Shown here piece by piece: positions 10,973-21,829 of a DNA stretch of 64,000 nucleotides. The stretch comes from Adiantum capillus-veneris. Taxonomy: Eukaryota > Streptophyta > Polypodiopsida > Polypodiales > Pteridaceae. The notes below the pieces were generated by a model that worked only from the letters and a program-made list of their open reading frames with translations, was not told the DNA's origin and made no database searches. Position 1 is the stretch's first letter. Every line of letters starts with the position of its first letter. Both the position numbers and the translations under genes were made by a program. The DNA is taken from assembly GCA_014529385.2 (NCBI GenBank), contig CM043949.1:109055977-109119976 (forward strand). Direction: 5' to 3'.

Positions 10973-11637
10973 TGTCATAAAATCTAATATCTAACCAAAC
11001 CAAATGATTTTCTCATATTAAACTTATCACTTAATGTGGGAGAATAAACGGGAACAAGGGTTAAGATATAGACATGTGCTTATAGATCTATCTCAACACG
11101 GGGCCACTGGTAAAGGGGGCCAAATGGGAGATGGTCTATCAAAGAGCAAGGCTAACCCATGGAGCATAAGACCTTAGGGTTAGCTTCATTGAAGACTTCC
11201 GATAGTTAGTGTGAAAGTCCTTTGACCTTAGGTAAGCTAGGGCTGAGCTTGAGGTGGGAACCCGGCCCAAGCTTGAGGTGCTTGAGGTGGGAACCCGGCC
11301 CAAGCTTAAGGTGCTTGAGGTGCTTGATGACTGAGGTGCTTGAGGTGCTTGATGATTGAGATGCTTGAGGTGCTTGACATGCTTGAGATGCTAGGGTTGT
11401 ACTTGAAGTGAGAACCCACAGCCCAAGCTTGAAGTGCTTAAGGGCCAAGCTTGTGGTGGGAACTGGGCCTAGGCTTGAGGGGCTTGAGGTGTCAAAAGTT
11501 AAATATCTAATCCCTACAAGGAGGGGCCGAGCCCTACATGTGGGGGGATGAGAGAGCACACACACACACACACTCACACAAGGCATGCCTAGTACAAAAA
11601 AAGCAAAGGGGACACTTGTCAAGTTCCTCCACATGTT
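10973..11637 (+). repeat. Gypsy-1 3' LTR, left part
   Basis: It starts with TGTCATAAAATC after the polypurine tract and stops at the Copia-B insertion. The target duplication ATGTT is 11,633-11,637. No second copy of this part is in the window, because the matching 5' LTR segment lies beyond the left edge. The start is therefore inferred from the polypurine tract and TG only. Confidence 0.75.
11230..11490 (+). repeat. Minisatellite of gcttgaggt units in the Gypsy-1 LTR
   Basis: Tandem and interspersed copies of gcttgaggtg and gaacccggcccaagctt occur through this stretch of the U3-like part of the LTR. U3 regions often carry tandem transcription-control repeats, but nothing here shows what these units do. 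Confidence 0.7.
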
Positions 11638-11864
11638 TGTCGGAATTAGGGTTGCAAAGAAACACACACAGTTTGGAGAAGATGAAGGAAGCTCAAGGCA
11701 CACAATAGAGAGAGTGTTAGTTAGTGTGCAATAGAAAGATAGATAGCCCTAGAGTGATGGGCGTATATACCATGCTTGGGGGAAAAAACCTCCTAAAGAG
11801 GGAAAAAATGCCCCGGCGGTCCTAGTGTGTTCACACACATCACTACCACATGTATATGGTAACA
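11638..11864 (-). repeat. Copia-B 3' LTR
   Basis: On the + strand it reads from tgtcggaatt to atggtaaca. It is inverted relative to 421-647. Confidence 0.93.
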
Positions 11865-11874
11865 AATCCCCCCT
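11865..11874 (-). other. Polypurine tract of Copia-B
   Basis: Minus strand GGGGGGATTT lies directly before the 3' LTR, matching 411-420 in Copia-A. Confidence 0.75.
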
Positions 11875-11942
11875 GGAGTGATGCGGTGAACGAGAGATGG
11901 CACATGAGTAAAGGGAAGTGCCATGCCCTGAGCACATGATCA

Positions 11943-14900
11943 GTCCACAAAGGGGAGTAAGCCCAAAGCTTTGCGGAAAGCTTCAAACTTTTCACGAGAC
12001 AATGCCTTTGTGAAAAGATCTGCAAGGTTGTCCTGTGTTGGCACGTAAGCCAAGTTGATCTCTCCTGCTGAGAGCCTCTCCTGACATAGTGGTAATGCAC
12101 CTCAATGTGCTTTGTGCGAGCATGAAAAACTGGGTTCCTCACAACTACCAATGCGCTGTGACTGTCAGTGTAGATAGTGTTGGCAGTGTCCTGTCCAAAA
12201 CCCAAATCAGCCATAAGGCGTCTGAGCCATACACACTCAACCGTAGCTGTGAAGACTGCCTTGTACTCAGCCTCACAACTCGAAGTGGACACAATAGGTT
12301 TCTTCTTTCTCAACCATGATATACATGAACTGCCAAGCATGAAACAAAAACCACTTGTGGGCACTCGCGTGTCAAAACAACCAGCCCAATCTGAGTCCGA
12401 AAAAGCATGTAAGCCTGGTGGCAATGATCCCCCCTTGGGTTAAAACAATCCAATATGTAAAGTGCCACTAAGTTAGTAGAAAATCCTCTTGACAGCCTGC
12501 CAATCCTTAGACCTTGGTCTATGCATAAATCTGCTGACCTGTGATACAACAAACTGAATATCCAGCCTTGTGTTGCATACATAAATGAGGCAGCCACCAA
12601 CAGTTTGATAAAGAGTGACATCAGCAGGATCGCCAGCATCATGTAGACTCAACTTCAAACTTGTTTCCATGGGAGTGGCAATAGGTTTGCAATCCTTAAG
12701 TCCAAACTTACATAGCAATGTCTCTATGTAACTTTTCTGACACAAGGCAATAGCACCATCACATTGCTTAAACTATATACCCAAGTAATGATGCAACAAC
12801 CCCAAATATTTCATCTTGAAAGTAGCATTCAAATCAACCTTAAATTCAGCAATATGTCTCTCATTTGGTCCAGTGATCAACAAATCATCAACCTAAAGAA
12901 CCACAATGAGAAGTACATCACCCTCACGCTTTACATACAACTGCTTTCTGTTGGACTATTACGAAAGCCTCGTTTGACCAAATGAGTGTCAGCTTTCTCA
13001 TACCAAGCACAAGGAGATTGCTTCAACACATACAAAGACTTCTTACATCTGCACACTTTGTCCTCTTGTCCTTTTATGACAAAACCGTGAGGCTGCGTTA
13101 CATAAACTTCCTCAAATATGTCACCATTCAAGAAAGCAGTAACAATGTCTGATTGATGTACATCCCAACCAAAATGAGCTGCTAATGCACATAGAAAATG
13201 CGCAGTAGTCATACGACAAGTGGGAGCAAAAGTCTCTTCATAATCTATGCCTTTTTGCTGTCCATAACCCTTTGCAACAAGTCGAGCCTTATGGCGATCG
13301 ATCTCACCATTAGGCTTGCGTTTCAACTTGTAAACCCACTTCATACCAATGGCCTTTTTTCCAGGAGGCAAATCAAATAAAGTCCATGTGTCATTTTCTA
13401 TAAGTGCATCATATTCTGATTGTACAGTAGCCATCCAATTTTCTAAATTCTGTTGTTCATCAAAAGACAGAGGCTTATCAACATCATGTAAGCTAGACAC
13501 AGCCAACACATAACAATCTGATGCATAAGATGCATGGCGAGAGCCTGAACAAGTACGACTAGACAAAGGTGCATCCAATTTACTGTCACGCAAAGTGTGC
13601 ACTAGTCATTTTGGCATACCTCTAGCCTGCTCATTTTCAGTCCTTTCCTCATCAAGTACATCATGTACATCTGCATCAGTAATAGGCTGATCTGTAACAT
13701 TTTTAGAAACCCCCATAGGCTGTACATTTGCCTCATTGGAACTTACATTTGTATTTCCACCGCTGAAAAGAGGCAACAAAGTGTCATAAATGTCATGTGA
13801 GCTTACATTACTCTCTCTAGTACATGACAGCAAGGGCTGAACAGAATCTTCCACAAACACTACATCTCGTGAGACCAGAATACGTTTTGTTTGCGGATGA
13901 TACAACCTGTAACCTTTGCTTTCAGCACTATAACCAACAAAAATACATTTGACAGCCTTATAATCCAATGTTCTGCGTTGTGTTTGTGGCACCAAAGCAT
14001 ATGCCAAACAATCAAAAGCACGCATGTGCTCAATAGAAGGCTTTCTATCACGCCATGCTTCATATGGAGTAATAGACTGCAAAGCTTTTGTAGGACACCT
14101 GTTTAGTACATAAGTGGCACACATGATGGCCTCAAGCCAAAAAGAATGCGGCAAAGCTTGACTTTTGACCATACATCGTGCCATTTCCGTAAGTGACCTC
14201 TTTTTCCTCTCAGCAACACCATTTTGTTGAGGTGTATAAGGCACTGTACATTGGTGTTTTATCCCACGACTAGCCAGAAATGCATTGAATTCATGAGACA
14301 TATAATCCCCCCCCGATCGGAACGGAGGGTGCCCATAGTACATTTCAAGACATTTTCAGCCATAGCCAGAAATTTTTTGAAGCACATAAAAACTTCAGAC
14401 TTCTCTTTAAGCGGAAATACCCATGCATGCCTGGAGTAATCATCAATGAAAGTCACGAAGTAAAGATAGTTGCTAAGGAAGGAGTTTGCATGGGCCCACA
14501 AATAATACTATGCACAAGCTGTAACCTGCATGTGGCCCGAACTGAACCATCCTTTGGAAACTTAGAACGCTGCATCTTACCCAAAATACAGCCTTCACAA
14601 ACATGTTTGACAGGTGCTTCAAGAGGCGGCAAAGAAGCAACCATATCAGATTTCTACAAACGCAGCAAACTAGCAAAATTCAGATGACCAAAACGTGCAT
14701 GCCAAAGTTTTGCATATAAAATAGCTCTTGAATCTTCAACAGCATTTGCAAAATTTTATCCACACTTGTCATACAAAGTGAGCTTATACAGCCCACGGCA
14801 CAAAAGGCCAGATGCAACAATTTCATCCAAAACTGAGATCATGAACTGTACATCTATCATCCACAAATTTGACTACAAGTCCAAGTCTAGCAAGTGCGGA

Positions 14901-15470
14901 TACAGACAAGAGATTCTTCTTGATCCCAGGTACATAAAATGCATTAACAAGTGTGAAGGAACTTCCATTCGCAGTAGTGAGCACAATCTTTCCAACACCC
15001 TGAACCAGATAAGAGGCATTGTTGGCACAAGTGACTGAATTCCCATGAGGGACAGACTCGAGAGAGGTAAACAATTCACGATGTGAGGTAATGTGCTTTG
15101 TAGCACCACTGTCGAAATACCACACATAATCTGCAGCAACTAACAAGCATGCATCATGGACAATAGGATTGTAAGTGCACTCTGCACTAAAAGTCCATTC
15201 TGCATCAACATCAGCAACACACTCTCCTTTCACCGAAGACTCAACAATGGCTGCATTTGTAGTGGAACCAGCATTTGCAGTGGAACCACCCTCTTTCTTC
15301 TTAGCCTCTTTGGCCTTCAACTTAGGACACGACTTGATCAAGTGATCATTAGCTTTACAATAATGGCAACGCATTTTCTTTTTACCCTTATCATCGGAAT
15401 TTCCCAGACAAATTGCTGCCAGCAGAAGCATTTGGAACAGAAGTTTTGCCACTCGCAACAGAACCATAAG
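11943..15470 (-). pseudogene. Copia-B pol (protease, integrase, RT, RNase H), decayed
   Basis: Read right to left, it shows a zinc knuckle CHYCKANDHLIKSC (about 15,370), protease site YFDSGATKHIT (about 15,110), GAG-pre-integrase block with CEGCILGKMQ (about 14,600), and integrase core with [10 protein letters not shown] and TPQQNGVAERKKRS (about 14,450 and 14,240). RT block KWVYKLKRKPNGEID is near 13,340, and RNase H block SCEAEY near 12,260. It ends at a stop near 11,943. Frameshifts occur near 14,330 (integrase) and 12,100. The Tyr codon of the RT active site YVDD is TAG at 12,893-12,895. Alignment with Copia-C shows the same order and length. Confidence 0.92.
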
Positions 15471-16230
15471 AAGTGGCTGCATTGCTGTTACCACCCTTTC
15501 TTTGAGAAGCAATAAAAGCCTGTTCAACTGCACGCTGCTTAGTCCTGTTTTTTTTGGAAAGTGACTCTTGCAACCGGATTGTGCATAATGCATCAAACTT
15601 GACAACTTCAAGATTTCCTTGGGTCATCAGTCTCCAAGAACTAGCAAAAGTATGGTAGGAATCTGGTAAGGCATCAAGAACAGTGTGCACAAGGGAACCG
15701 TCTGAAATGACTTCACCTGCAGAAATAAGTTGCTCATTGATATCCTTGACACTAGCAAGGAAAATGTCCATATCATCTTCCTCATGCATAATCTTCGACT
15801 CCAGCTCTTTACGCAGCAAAGCAATTTTAGCCTCATTGCGGCTTGCATAAAGACCTGCTAGAATATCCCAAGCTTGTTTTGCAGATTTTGTTGAACGGAT
15901 GTGAGGAACATTGGTGCGCTTCACAAATAACACTTCACAGATAACGCAATCAATGCATGAGCCTGTACATCCTTTACATCCCAATGAGCTTGTTCTACCG
16001 TAGGCAAAACAACTCTAATAGAAGCAATCCTTGCAGCAAGACCTGCAACATCCTCAACATCGCCTACATGCTCAGAACCAGGACGTACATCAATGCCCTG
16101 CACAATATTCTAGATGCCCTTTGACATAAGAACATGTTGCATCATGTAAGCCCACATAGGGTAATTGTCCCCATCCAACTTTGTCCTCAACAACAAACAT
16201 CTTGAACACATATGTGTTGTTGTCAGCCAT
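15471..16230 (-). pseudogene. Copia-B gag, decayed
   Basis: The likely start is the ATG at 16,230 (MADNNTYVFKMF). The order matches Copia-C gag: an N-terminal block, then HALIALSVK and the conserved stretch AKQAWDILAGLYASRNEAK (about 15,860). A frameshift near 16,190 and a small rearranged segment near 15,910-15,950 break the frame. Downstream the frame is open through KDINEQLISAGEVISDGS. The domain is the copia-type Gag (UBN2 family by motif), which forms the particle shell. Confidence 0.85.
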
Positions 16231-16482
16231 GGTAAATGTTGTACCTGATGTGAAAACTGCCTGAAAATAGGAGAAATGGAGCGGGAACAACACGTGCTAT
16301 ATAGCACAAACCGTAGAAGACTGTAAGGCAACTATTATGCAAAAATCCGCACTAACAAAAATTTTGTCATTTTTGCATAATATCTGTAGACCTGCAAACG
16401 CTCACCAAACCTCACTGTAATTGGAGAAAGTGAGCAGGCGTGTATTGGAGCAACTGGTGACTAAGCCCGGGAGGGCATAACC

Positions 16483-16496
16483 TGCTTTGATACCAA
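16483..16496 (-). other. Primer binding site of Copia-B
   Basis: Minus strand TTGGTATCAAAGC, next to the inner end of the 5' LTR, is the initiator tRNA-Met type. Copia-C has TTGGTATCAGAGC at the same place. Confidence 0.85.
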
Positions 16497-16497
16497 T

Positions 16498-16724
16498 TGT
16501 TGGAATTAGGTTTGCAGAGAAACACACACAGCTTGGAGAAGACAAAGGAAGCTCAAGACACACAATAGAGAGAGTGTTACTTAGTGTGCAATAGAAAGAT
16601 AGATAGACCTGGAGTGATGGGCGTATATACAATGCTCAGGGGAGAAAACCTCCTAAAGAGGGAAAAAATGCCCCGGTGGTCCTAGTGTGTTCACACACAT
16701 CACTACGACATGTATATGGTAACA
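16498..16724 (-). repeat. Copia-B 5' LTR
   Basis: Its bounds are TG...CA, fixed by the primer site on one side and the ATGTT duplication on the other. Confidence 0.93.
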
Positions 16725-16729
16725 ATGTT

Positions 16730-17687
16730 GCCCTCATTGTGTGCCTGAAGCCCATTGGTTGGCCATCCAAGGGGTCCAATGATAATTTAGGAGATTTAAT
16801 TGATTGATTTTGCATTTATCAAGTCCTCTCTCTCAAATGGGAAAGGGGGACACTTGTCCCAAGGCTACCTTTGTTGCTTGGTATAACTCCTTCTTATGAT
16901 TGGCTAGGCCTGGAGGGGTCCAATGAGCTTCAAGCATGAGCTAGAAGGGGGGGTCGACCAAAGCAAGCTAGGGGGTATACTCTCCCACACACACACACAC
17001 CCTCACACACACTCTCATTATGAAATGTGCGAAGTGCAAGAGCTCCCTCTCCTTCTCCAAGCAAGTAGAGGTTGAGAGCCTACACCAACACTCTTGGCTA
17101 TGGAGTGCAAATCCAACCAAGGGCCATGCTTCAATGCTTAAGCTTGCCATCTTCTCTATCTTCATTACTATGCTATTATGTATGCTAGCAAGAAGAGTTA
17201 TGATAAATGAGGAGCTAATTCTTTTGCCTATGAAATGGTTCTTCTTCCTCTTCCCTACCCTCATTCCTTGCTAGCTCTCTCCACCTTCGAAGGTGGTTGA
17301 GGTCTTGGGACTGAGGCTTGGGAGAGTTAAAGCTTTCTCCAAAGTTTATGTTATGCTTGTGATGCATGAAGCTTTTCATCTTCATTGCATCACCTAGGTC
17401 ACAAGGAACACAAAGATTGTATTATAACAAGTCTCTCTTAATGGGAGAAATCATAATACAGATGCCTATTGAAGGGGGGACCGGCTCCACCTAAATCCGG
17501 TCCTCCATTGTTGTCATTTTCTCTAAATTCTCTCTCTTGCAAAAGTATTGTTCATGCCAAGTTAACTAATTGCTATGATTATGTTGTTATCTTTAACTAT
17601 GTTCACCCGCTATGCTCAAAAAGTAATTTCTTAAAAGTATTCTCATTAATTTCCGCTACTATCAAGTTAATAGGGCAATCCATTACA
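16730..17687 (+). repeat. Gypsy-1 3' LTR, right part
   Basis: It resumes after the second ATGTT and ends at CCATTACA (17,687), matching the end of the 5' LTR at 1,044. It contains a short CA microsatellite (about 16,985-17,002). Confidence 0.88.
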
Positions 17688-18144
17688 AGGTCTAGTAGTA
17701 CCTTTGCCAAGGGCTCTGTCAACAACTATGTTAATCATTGTTAGTAGCTCCTCACATGAAGATTTGTTGGCAGCTGCTTTGTCAGCACCTTCGTTAATCT
17801 TGGTCATTGGCTCCTCACAATAGCCACTACTGAAGCTCGTTGGCCTCCCAATTGGCCTTGCTCCCAAATTGAGTCCCAATTGGTGTTGTGAATAGAGATC
17901 TATTGTCGGTGTTGCGAACAAAGAGCTGAGTGTCTCAAGCTACAGGCTTCAATAGGGCAAAGGTGAAGGCTAAGGTGTTTAAGGTTTAAGGATCTCTTTT
18001 TGAGCCTTAGGTCTTTCTTAGACAATGTTAAGGCCATTGCAGTGCTGAACATGTCTTTTGATACTCCAATCTCATGCACAAGCAAGAGTTCTCTTGCAGT
18101 TGCAACTGCTCCAAAGAAGGACCACACTGCTTGACAAGAAGCAA
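17688..18144. other. Spacer right of Gypsy-1, no gene seen
   Basis: The element's right target duplication should be the first bases here (aggtc), but the left copy is outside the window. Two related phrases around 17,735 and 17,797 (gctcctcaca) hint at a degenerate duplication. Nothing else was recognised. Confidence 0.4.
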
Positions 18145-18717
18145 GGATTACAGATCTAGAGGCTAAGGCTCAAAAACTCATTGAGGAGAATGGAAAACTA
18201 AAGGAACGCTTGCATAAACTTGAGGATGGGAAAGAAGTAGAGAACCAAGCTCTGCTTGCAAAGGCACAAGAATTCAAATCCTCCCTTGCCAAGAGTGTCA
18301 TGGCAATCCAAAAGAAATCTCACAAGGCAGCACATAAAAATATTGACACCAAGATACAAGCGTCCCTCCCTACAAGAGTGCCAACTACAAGAATCTCTTG
18401 GCCTCAATGTCAAGATTGGGGGGCCTTGCCCACCATGGTGCATTGACAAGGACACCCTCGAAGAAGCAATCACCAAACTTCTTGATATTCTTCAACTAGT
18501 TCAGATCAAGCCAAAAATTGTTTCTTGGATCAACAACACACATAGGCATGTGCCACCCAACCTCTTTCAAGGACAAAGAGGAGTGGATCAAGTTGCTACG
18601 CCAATCCCAACTCTTGAAGGGAATAAAGCTTTGGATTGCCGAAGAATTAACCATGACACAACTCAAGATGAAAGCAGGCTAACTCAACAAGATGCACGAA
18701 GCCCGCAAGCAAGGTAA
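18145..18717 (+). pseudogene. Unrecognised coiled-coil reading frame, frameshifted
   Basis: From 18,145 the frame reads ARITDLEAKAQKLIEENG, then KLKERLHKLEDGKEVEN. This is a charged stretch with leucines at heptad spacing, as in a coiled coil. Near 18,350 the similarity moves to the next frame, which then runs open to 18,717 through GGPCPPWCIDKDTLEEAI and LLDILQLVQIKPKIVSW. I do not recognise the protein. A retroelement Gag-like or host structural fragment are both possible. No start codon is evident upstream, so it looks like a captured or decayed piece. Confidence 0.4.
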
Positions 18718-18938
18718 ATGGGCACTCTATCAAGGCGGTAAATCCATCATCCAAGAGTTTCAAACTCCCAAACCAGCTAACTACTCACTTGAACCCCCTT
18801 AGGTTTTTGATCTTTTCTTATACCCTTTCGATGGACCCTCAGTCCTTAATTGATATGTATCAAACGCCCTCATATACTTAGAGCGATTGTTATCTTTTGT
18901 TTTGGTCCCATGGGTCATATCTAACCTCTGTGGATGAT

Positions 18939-18975
<37 letters not shown>

Positions 18976-18987
18976 ATCTATCTATCT
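18939..18987. repeat. (TC)n/(TCTA)n microsatellite
   Basis: A run of tc dinucleotides passes into tcta units. Confidence 0.95.
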
Positions 18988-19274
18988 TTATGTAAATATA
19001 TGCAACCTTCGCAACTCTATTGCTTTCAACCATTGAGAGAATCCACAACATGTGTAATCTTAGTGACTCTCTTCTATCAAGGACCAATGGAGGAAGGTGT
19101 CAAAAGGGAGGGTAGAAGGCAAGATACAGGGGAGGAGACCCATAACTCACGAACCACATGCGGGGAGGTGGGACGAGGAGAGGGTGGGGTGCAGAGGAAT
19201 GTTGGGGGGTGAGACAGAGAATCTTGGTAGCTATTGAATTTAATTTCGTCATTTTTCATTATATGGGATGCCCA
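18988..19274. other. Spacer, no gene seen
   Basis: It includes a G-rich stretch near 19,135-19,210 (ggggaggtgggacgaggaga). Nothing recognised. Confidence 0.4.
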
Positions 19275-19420
19275 TGATGGTGTAGTTGTGGTGACGCAAG
19301 TAAATTTGAGCTTGTAAGCTTTTATTCTCCGAGACTAGAAGGAGCTTGAACAATGACTCTCCACCCAACCACATATATAGGCACCCCCGGGCTCTGTCCA
19401 GACTGGCCCCTGACTTGACA
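19275..19420 (-). repeat. 3' LTR of a minus-strand gypsy element (Gypsy-2)
   Basis: Immediately left of the decayed integrase end, the minus strand has a purine tract (about 19,421-19,437) and then TGTCAAGTC. Further in it shows a TATA box (CTATATATGTG, about 19,369-19,380) and a polyadenylation signal AATAAAAGC (19,316-19,326). This order (TG start, TATA, AATAAA) is that of an LTR. The left end near 19,275 is a guess, since no second copy lies in the window. Confidence 0.6.
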
Positions 19421-20040
19421 TTACTCTCCCCTTGGAGAAGACTTTTCATCCTAAAAAACAAAAGTGGGAAATCTCTTCTTAAGAACACTAATGTTTTCCC
19501 AAGTGACACCTTTTGTAGGTATGTCTTTCCACTTGACTAATCCTTGTCGATGTACATGATGGCGCATATGTAGATCATGATACTAGAAAATACGCTCAGG
19601 TTTAGACAGCTGGGTTGGAGGCTCAATGAAATCAACCAAAATCTATTGGTCAATAACATTTTCATCCTTATGTAAGCGTTTACATAAATGACCTACATGA
19701 AATACCAAATGAATGCAAAAGTGCGCAGGTGATGAGAGCTTGAAGTCCATATCACCAACTCGCTTGAGTGTCTTGTAAGGCCTACAATACCTCGGAGATA
19801 ATTTAGGTGTTGGCTCAGTCTTTAGACTTTCTAAATGCTCTGGCACGTGCAAAAATTCCTCTTCCCCGTCCCTGAAGGTAACTTGCCGACGTTTCTCATC
19901 GGCATACATTTTATACCGATCATGTGCTTGTCAAACATTTTGACGAGCCAGTCTCAGCATTTCTATGTGGTCTCGGAGGAAATCCTTGACCCGCTTAAGC
20001 TTCTCAATCACCAACCCCACCGTAATTGTTGATCGAGTTT
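19421..20040 (-). pseudogene. Gypsy-2 integrase C-terminus and chromo-like tail
   Basis: On the minus strand from about 20,040 the translation shows DFLRDHIEMLRLARQNV, then MYADEKRRQVTF, LSPRYCRPYKTLKRVGDM, and FHVGHLCKRLHKD. The tail LVKWKDIPTKGVTWENISVL is followed by the purine tract. These are the GPY/F-like region and chromodomain-like tail of gypsy integrase. Several stops (for example within RLARQNV*QAH) show decay. It joins the LTR at 19,420 in the expected order. Confidence 0.78.
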
Positions 20041-20529
20041 TATAAAACACCAAGCAAAATTTTTCATGCAAACAAAATACCGAGCGAGTCATACATCTAA
20101 TCAAGGAAAAGATTGACTAAAAATCGTGATTTGTCCACTGGTTTACAAAAGGAAGCCAATATAACACAATTTTAATTTATGCTCATACTGCCATCAAAGA
20201 GATGTTGCGAGATGATGACATGCAACCGAATCATCAAGCTTGCTCGTGGGAGAGTAGAGACTAATCGTACTAACTAATGTGCATGGTGACATTGAAGAGA
20301 TTCCCTTGCATAATGACTTATAAGCCATCTCTCTAGAGACTACAATATAGAATTCAATTTGCAATAAAGTATATTTTAAGAATATTTCACTTTAATTTTT
20401 AGTGAAATATAGACAGACAATAGAAAATTACAACTTTGATCTCACTTTTATATTATGTAGATACACTTTGTTCTAACACTTAGCAAAAGAAATGTGGACA
20501 TGACCTAAAACCTTGCAAGATATTTTGTG
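20041..20529. other. AT-rich sequence, no gene seen
   Basis: It lies between integrase pieces and left of the large palindrome. It may be the outer part of the inserted foldback sequence. I could not match it convincingly to the right flank. Confidence 0.35.
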
Positions 20530-21365
20530 TCAAATTAAAGAGGTTTTATTATTATGATATTATGCGAAAGAGATAAATATTGATAATTTTGATCTATCAC
20601 CATGAAAATTCTCATAATCCTACGAAAGATCATGGCATTGAGATGTCGCGAAAACCTTGAAAGTAAATATCCATACATTTTATTATAAAGAAAAAAGATT
20701 CATAAAAGCTTTGGGCTAATCTAAATTTTTATAGTTTTGGAATTTGACAATTTTGACGACAGTGTTGCATCCGCAACGTCCCAAAACCCTAGAATGAGTG
20801 CCCATAGGTCTCATTTTGACACTTGAAGACTGGGTTTCAGGGCAAAAAAGGTCCCGAAACCGCCCTAAAGTGTCCTGTACCGATGTGGGACCCTTTTGGG
20901 CAGTTTCTCAGTGGAATTTCACAATTTTGACCACATAATTAGTCGTTTCTAGGATTTTCGACGATTTTGAACGTAATCATGTGACCAAAATTGTGGAATT
21001 CCATCCGTAAACTTCCCAAAAGGGTCTTTAAGGCAGTTTCGGGACTTTTTTGGCAAGAAACCCCGACTCCTGGTGTCAGAATGATGCAGATGGGCAGTCC
21101 TTTCTAGGATTTTGGGATTTTTTAGACGCAATGGTGTGTTTAAAATTATCAAATTCTAGCAAATATAAAAAATTAGATTAATTTAAGATTTTTTAAAGCT
21201 TTGTACTTCATTTTGAGATCAAAATTCCGTCTCTAAACTCATAGTGAGACGTATGAATATTTACATTTAAGATTTTGGGACATTTAAAATACAATTTTAT
21301 AGTAAAAAATATTTATATCTCTCATATTGTTATGTATTGAAACATCAATGAATTACTTTGGATAA
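20530..21365. repeat. Large imperfect palindrome (foldback/MITE-like), about 830 bp
   Basis: The two halves are inverted copies centred near 20,947. Matched pairs include GACCCTTTTGGGCAGTTTC (left, 20,889) with CTTCCCAAAAGGGTC (right, 21,012), gaatttcacaattttgacca with gaccaaaattgtggaattcc, and outer parts such as gtaaatatccatac with gtatgaatatttac. Identity falls outward. No transposase frame is present. It sits between two pieces of minus-strand gypsy integrase, so it was probably inserted there. Foldback or MITE-type elements have this form. Confidence 0.85.
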
Positions 21366-21829
21366 CCATAAATATTTTAGGAGGGGACTAGATCATTTTT
21401 AAGTCAAACATCTCTTACTTGGGTGATATATGAGGCACATGGCTCCTTCATTTTAAGTAAAATTTCTTTGATTTTGAGCTCATACTTATGTTTTTTATAC
21501 GTGTTTTTTTAATGATTTCATGTAAGACTATCAAGACATTGTTTTCTATTGGTGCTTGTAATGTCCTATTGTTTGTAGAAATCAAGAATATATAGCTTCT
21601 AGTATTTAATTCATCTTTCATCTTTTGTGTAGGCTCATTTGTAGAATCTTGTGGTCAATAGAAATTTTGTGATGAAACTACTTGTTAACATTTTTGTAGC
21701 AATACCACCGTCTCTCATCTCTCCAGATGTTTTAGCCATACTTTGTGTGATTGCTTTGATTTTTGTAATGACGGTAGAATATCATAGTTTTGGTCATCTT
21801 CGCTCGAAATTATACTTTGCTCGGCTTTT
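21366..21829. other. AT-rich sequence, no gene seen
   Basis: It is the right flank of the palindrome, with no coding signal recognised. Confidence 0.35.

Larger units (their letters stand above)
11633..16729 (-). mobile_element. Full-length Ty1-copia element Copia-B with target duplication
   Basis: A complete copia insertion on the minus strand. LTRs lie at 16,498-16,724 (5') and 11,638-11,864 (3'), both 227 bp, flanked by ATGTT at 11,633-11,637 and 16,725-16,729. By eye the LTRs differ at about 16 of 227 positions (roughly 93% identical). It sits inside the 3' LTR of Gypsy-1, so it is younger than that element. Coding content runs right to left: gag, zinc knuckle, protease, integrase, RT, RNase H, with frameshifts and stops throughout. 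Confidence 0.95.
648..17687 (+). mobile_element. Ty3-gypsy element Gypsy-1, interrupted three times
   Basis: A gypsy-type retrotransposon with protease-RT-RNase H-integrase order. It has a partial 5' LTR (648-1,044), primer site (1,046-1,057), gag-pol (1,459-5,655 and 10,066-10,547), polypurine tract (about 10,960-10,972) and 3' LTR (10,973-11,637 plus 16,730-17,687). Without Copia-B the 3' LTR is about 1.62 kb. The shared 5' and 3' LTR parts (648-1,044 and 17,285-17,687) align over their whole length with scattered changes. Three insertions break it: Copia-A in the 5' LTR, a 4.4-kb non-coding insert in integrase, and Copia-B in the 3' LTR. Stops and frameshifts show it is dead. Confidence 0.9.

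Noticed and set aside
12089-12642. Several frames on both strands over Copia-B RNase H
   Set aside because: They are out-of-phase shadows of the decayed copia pol.
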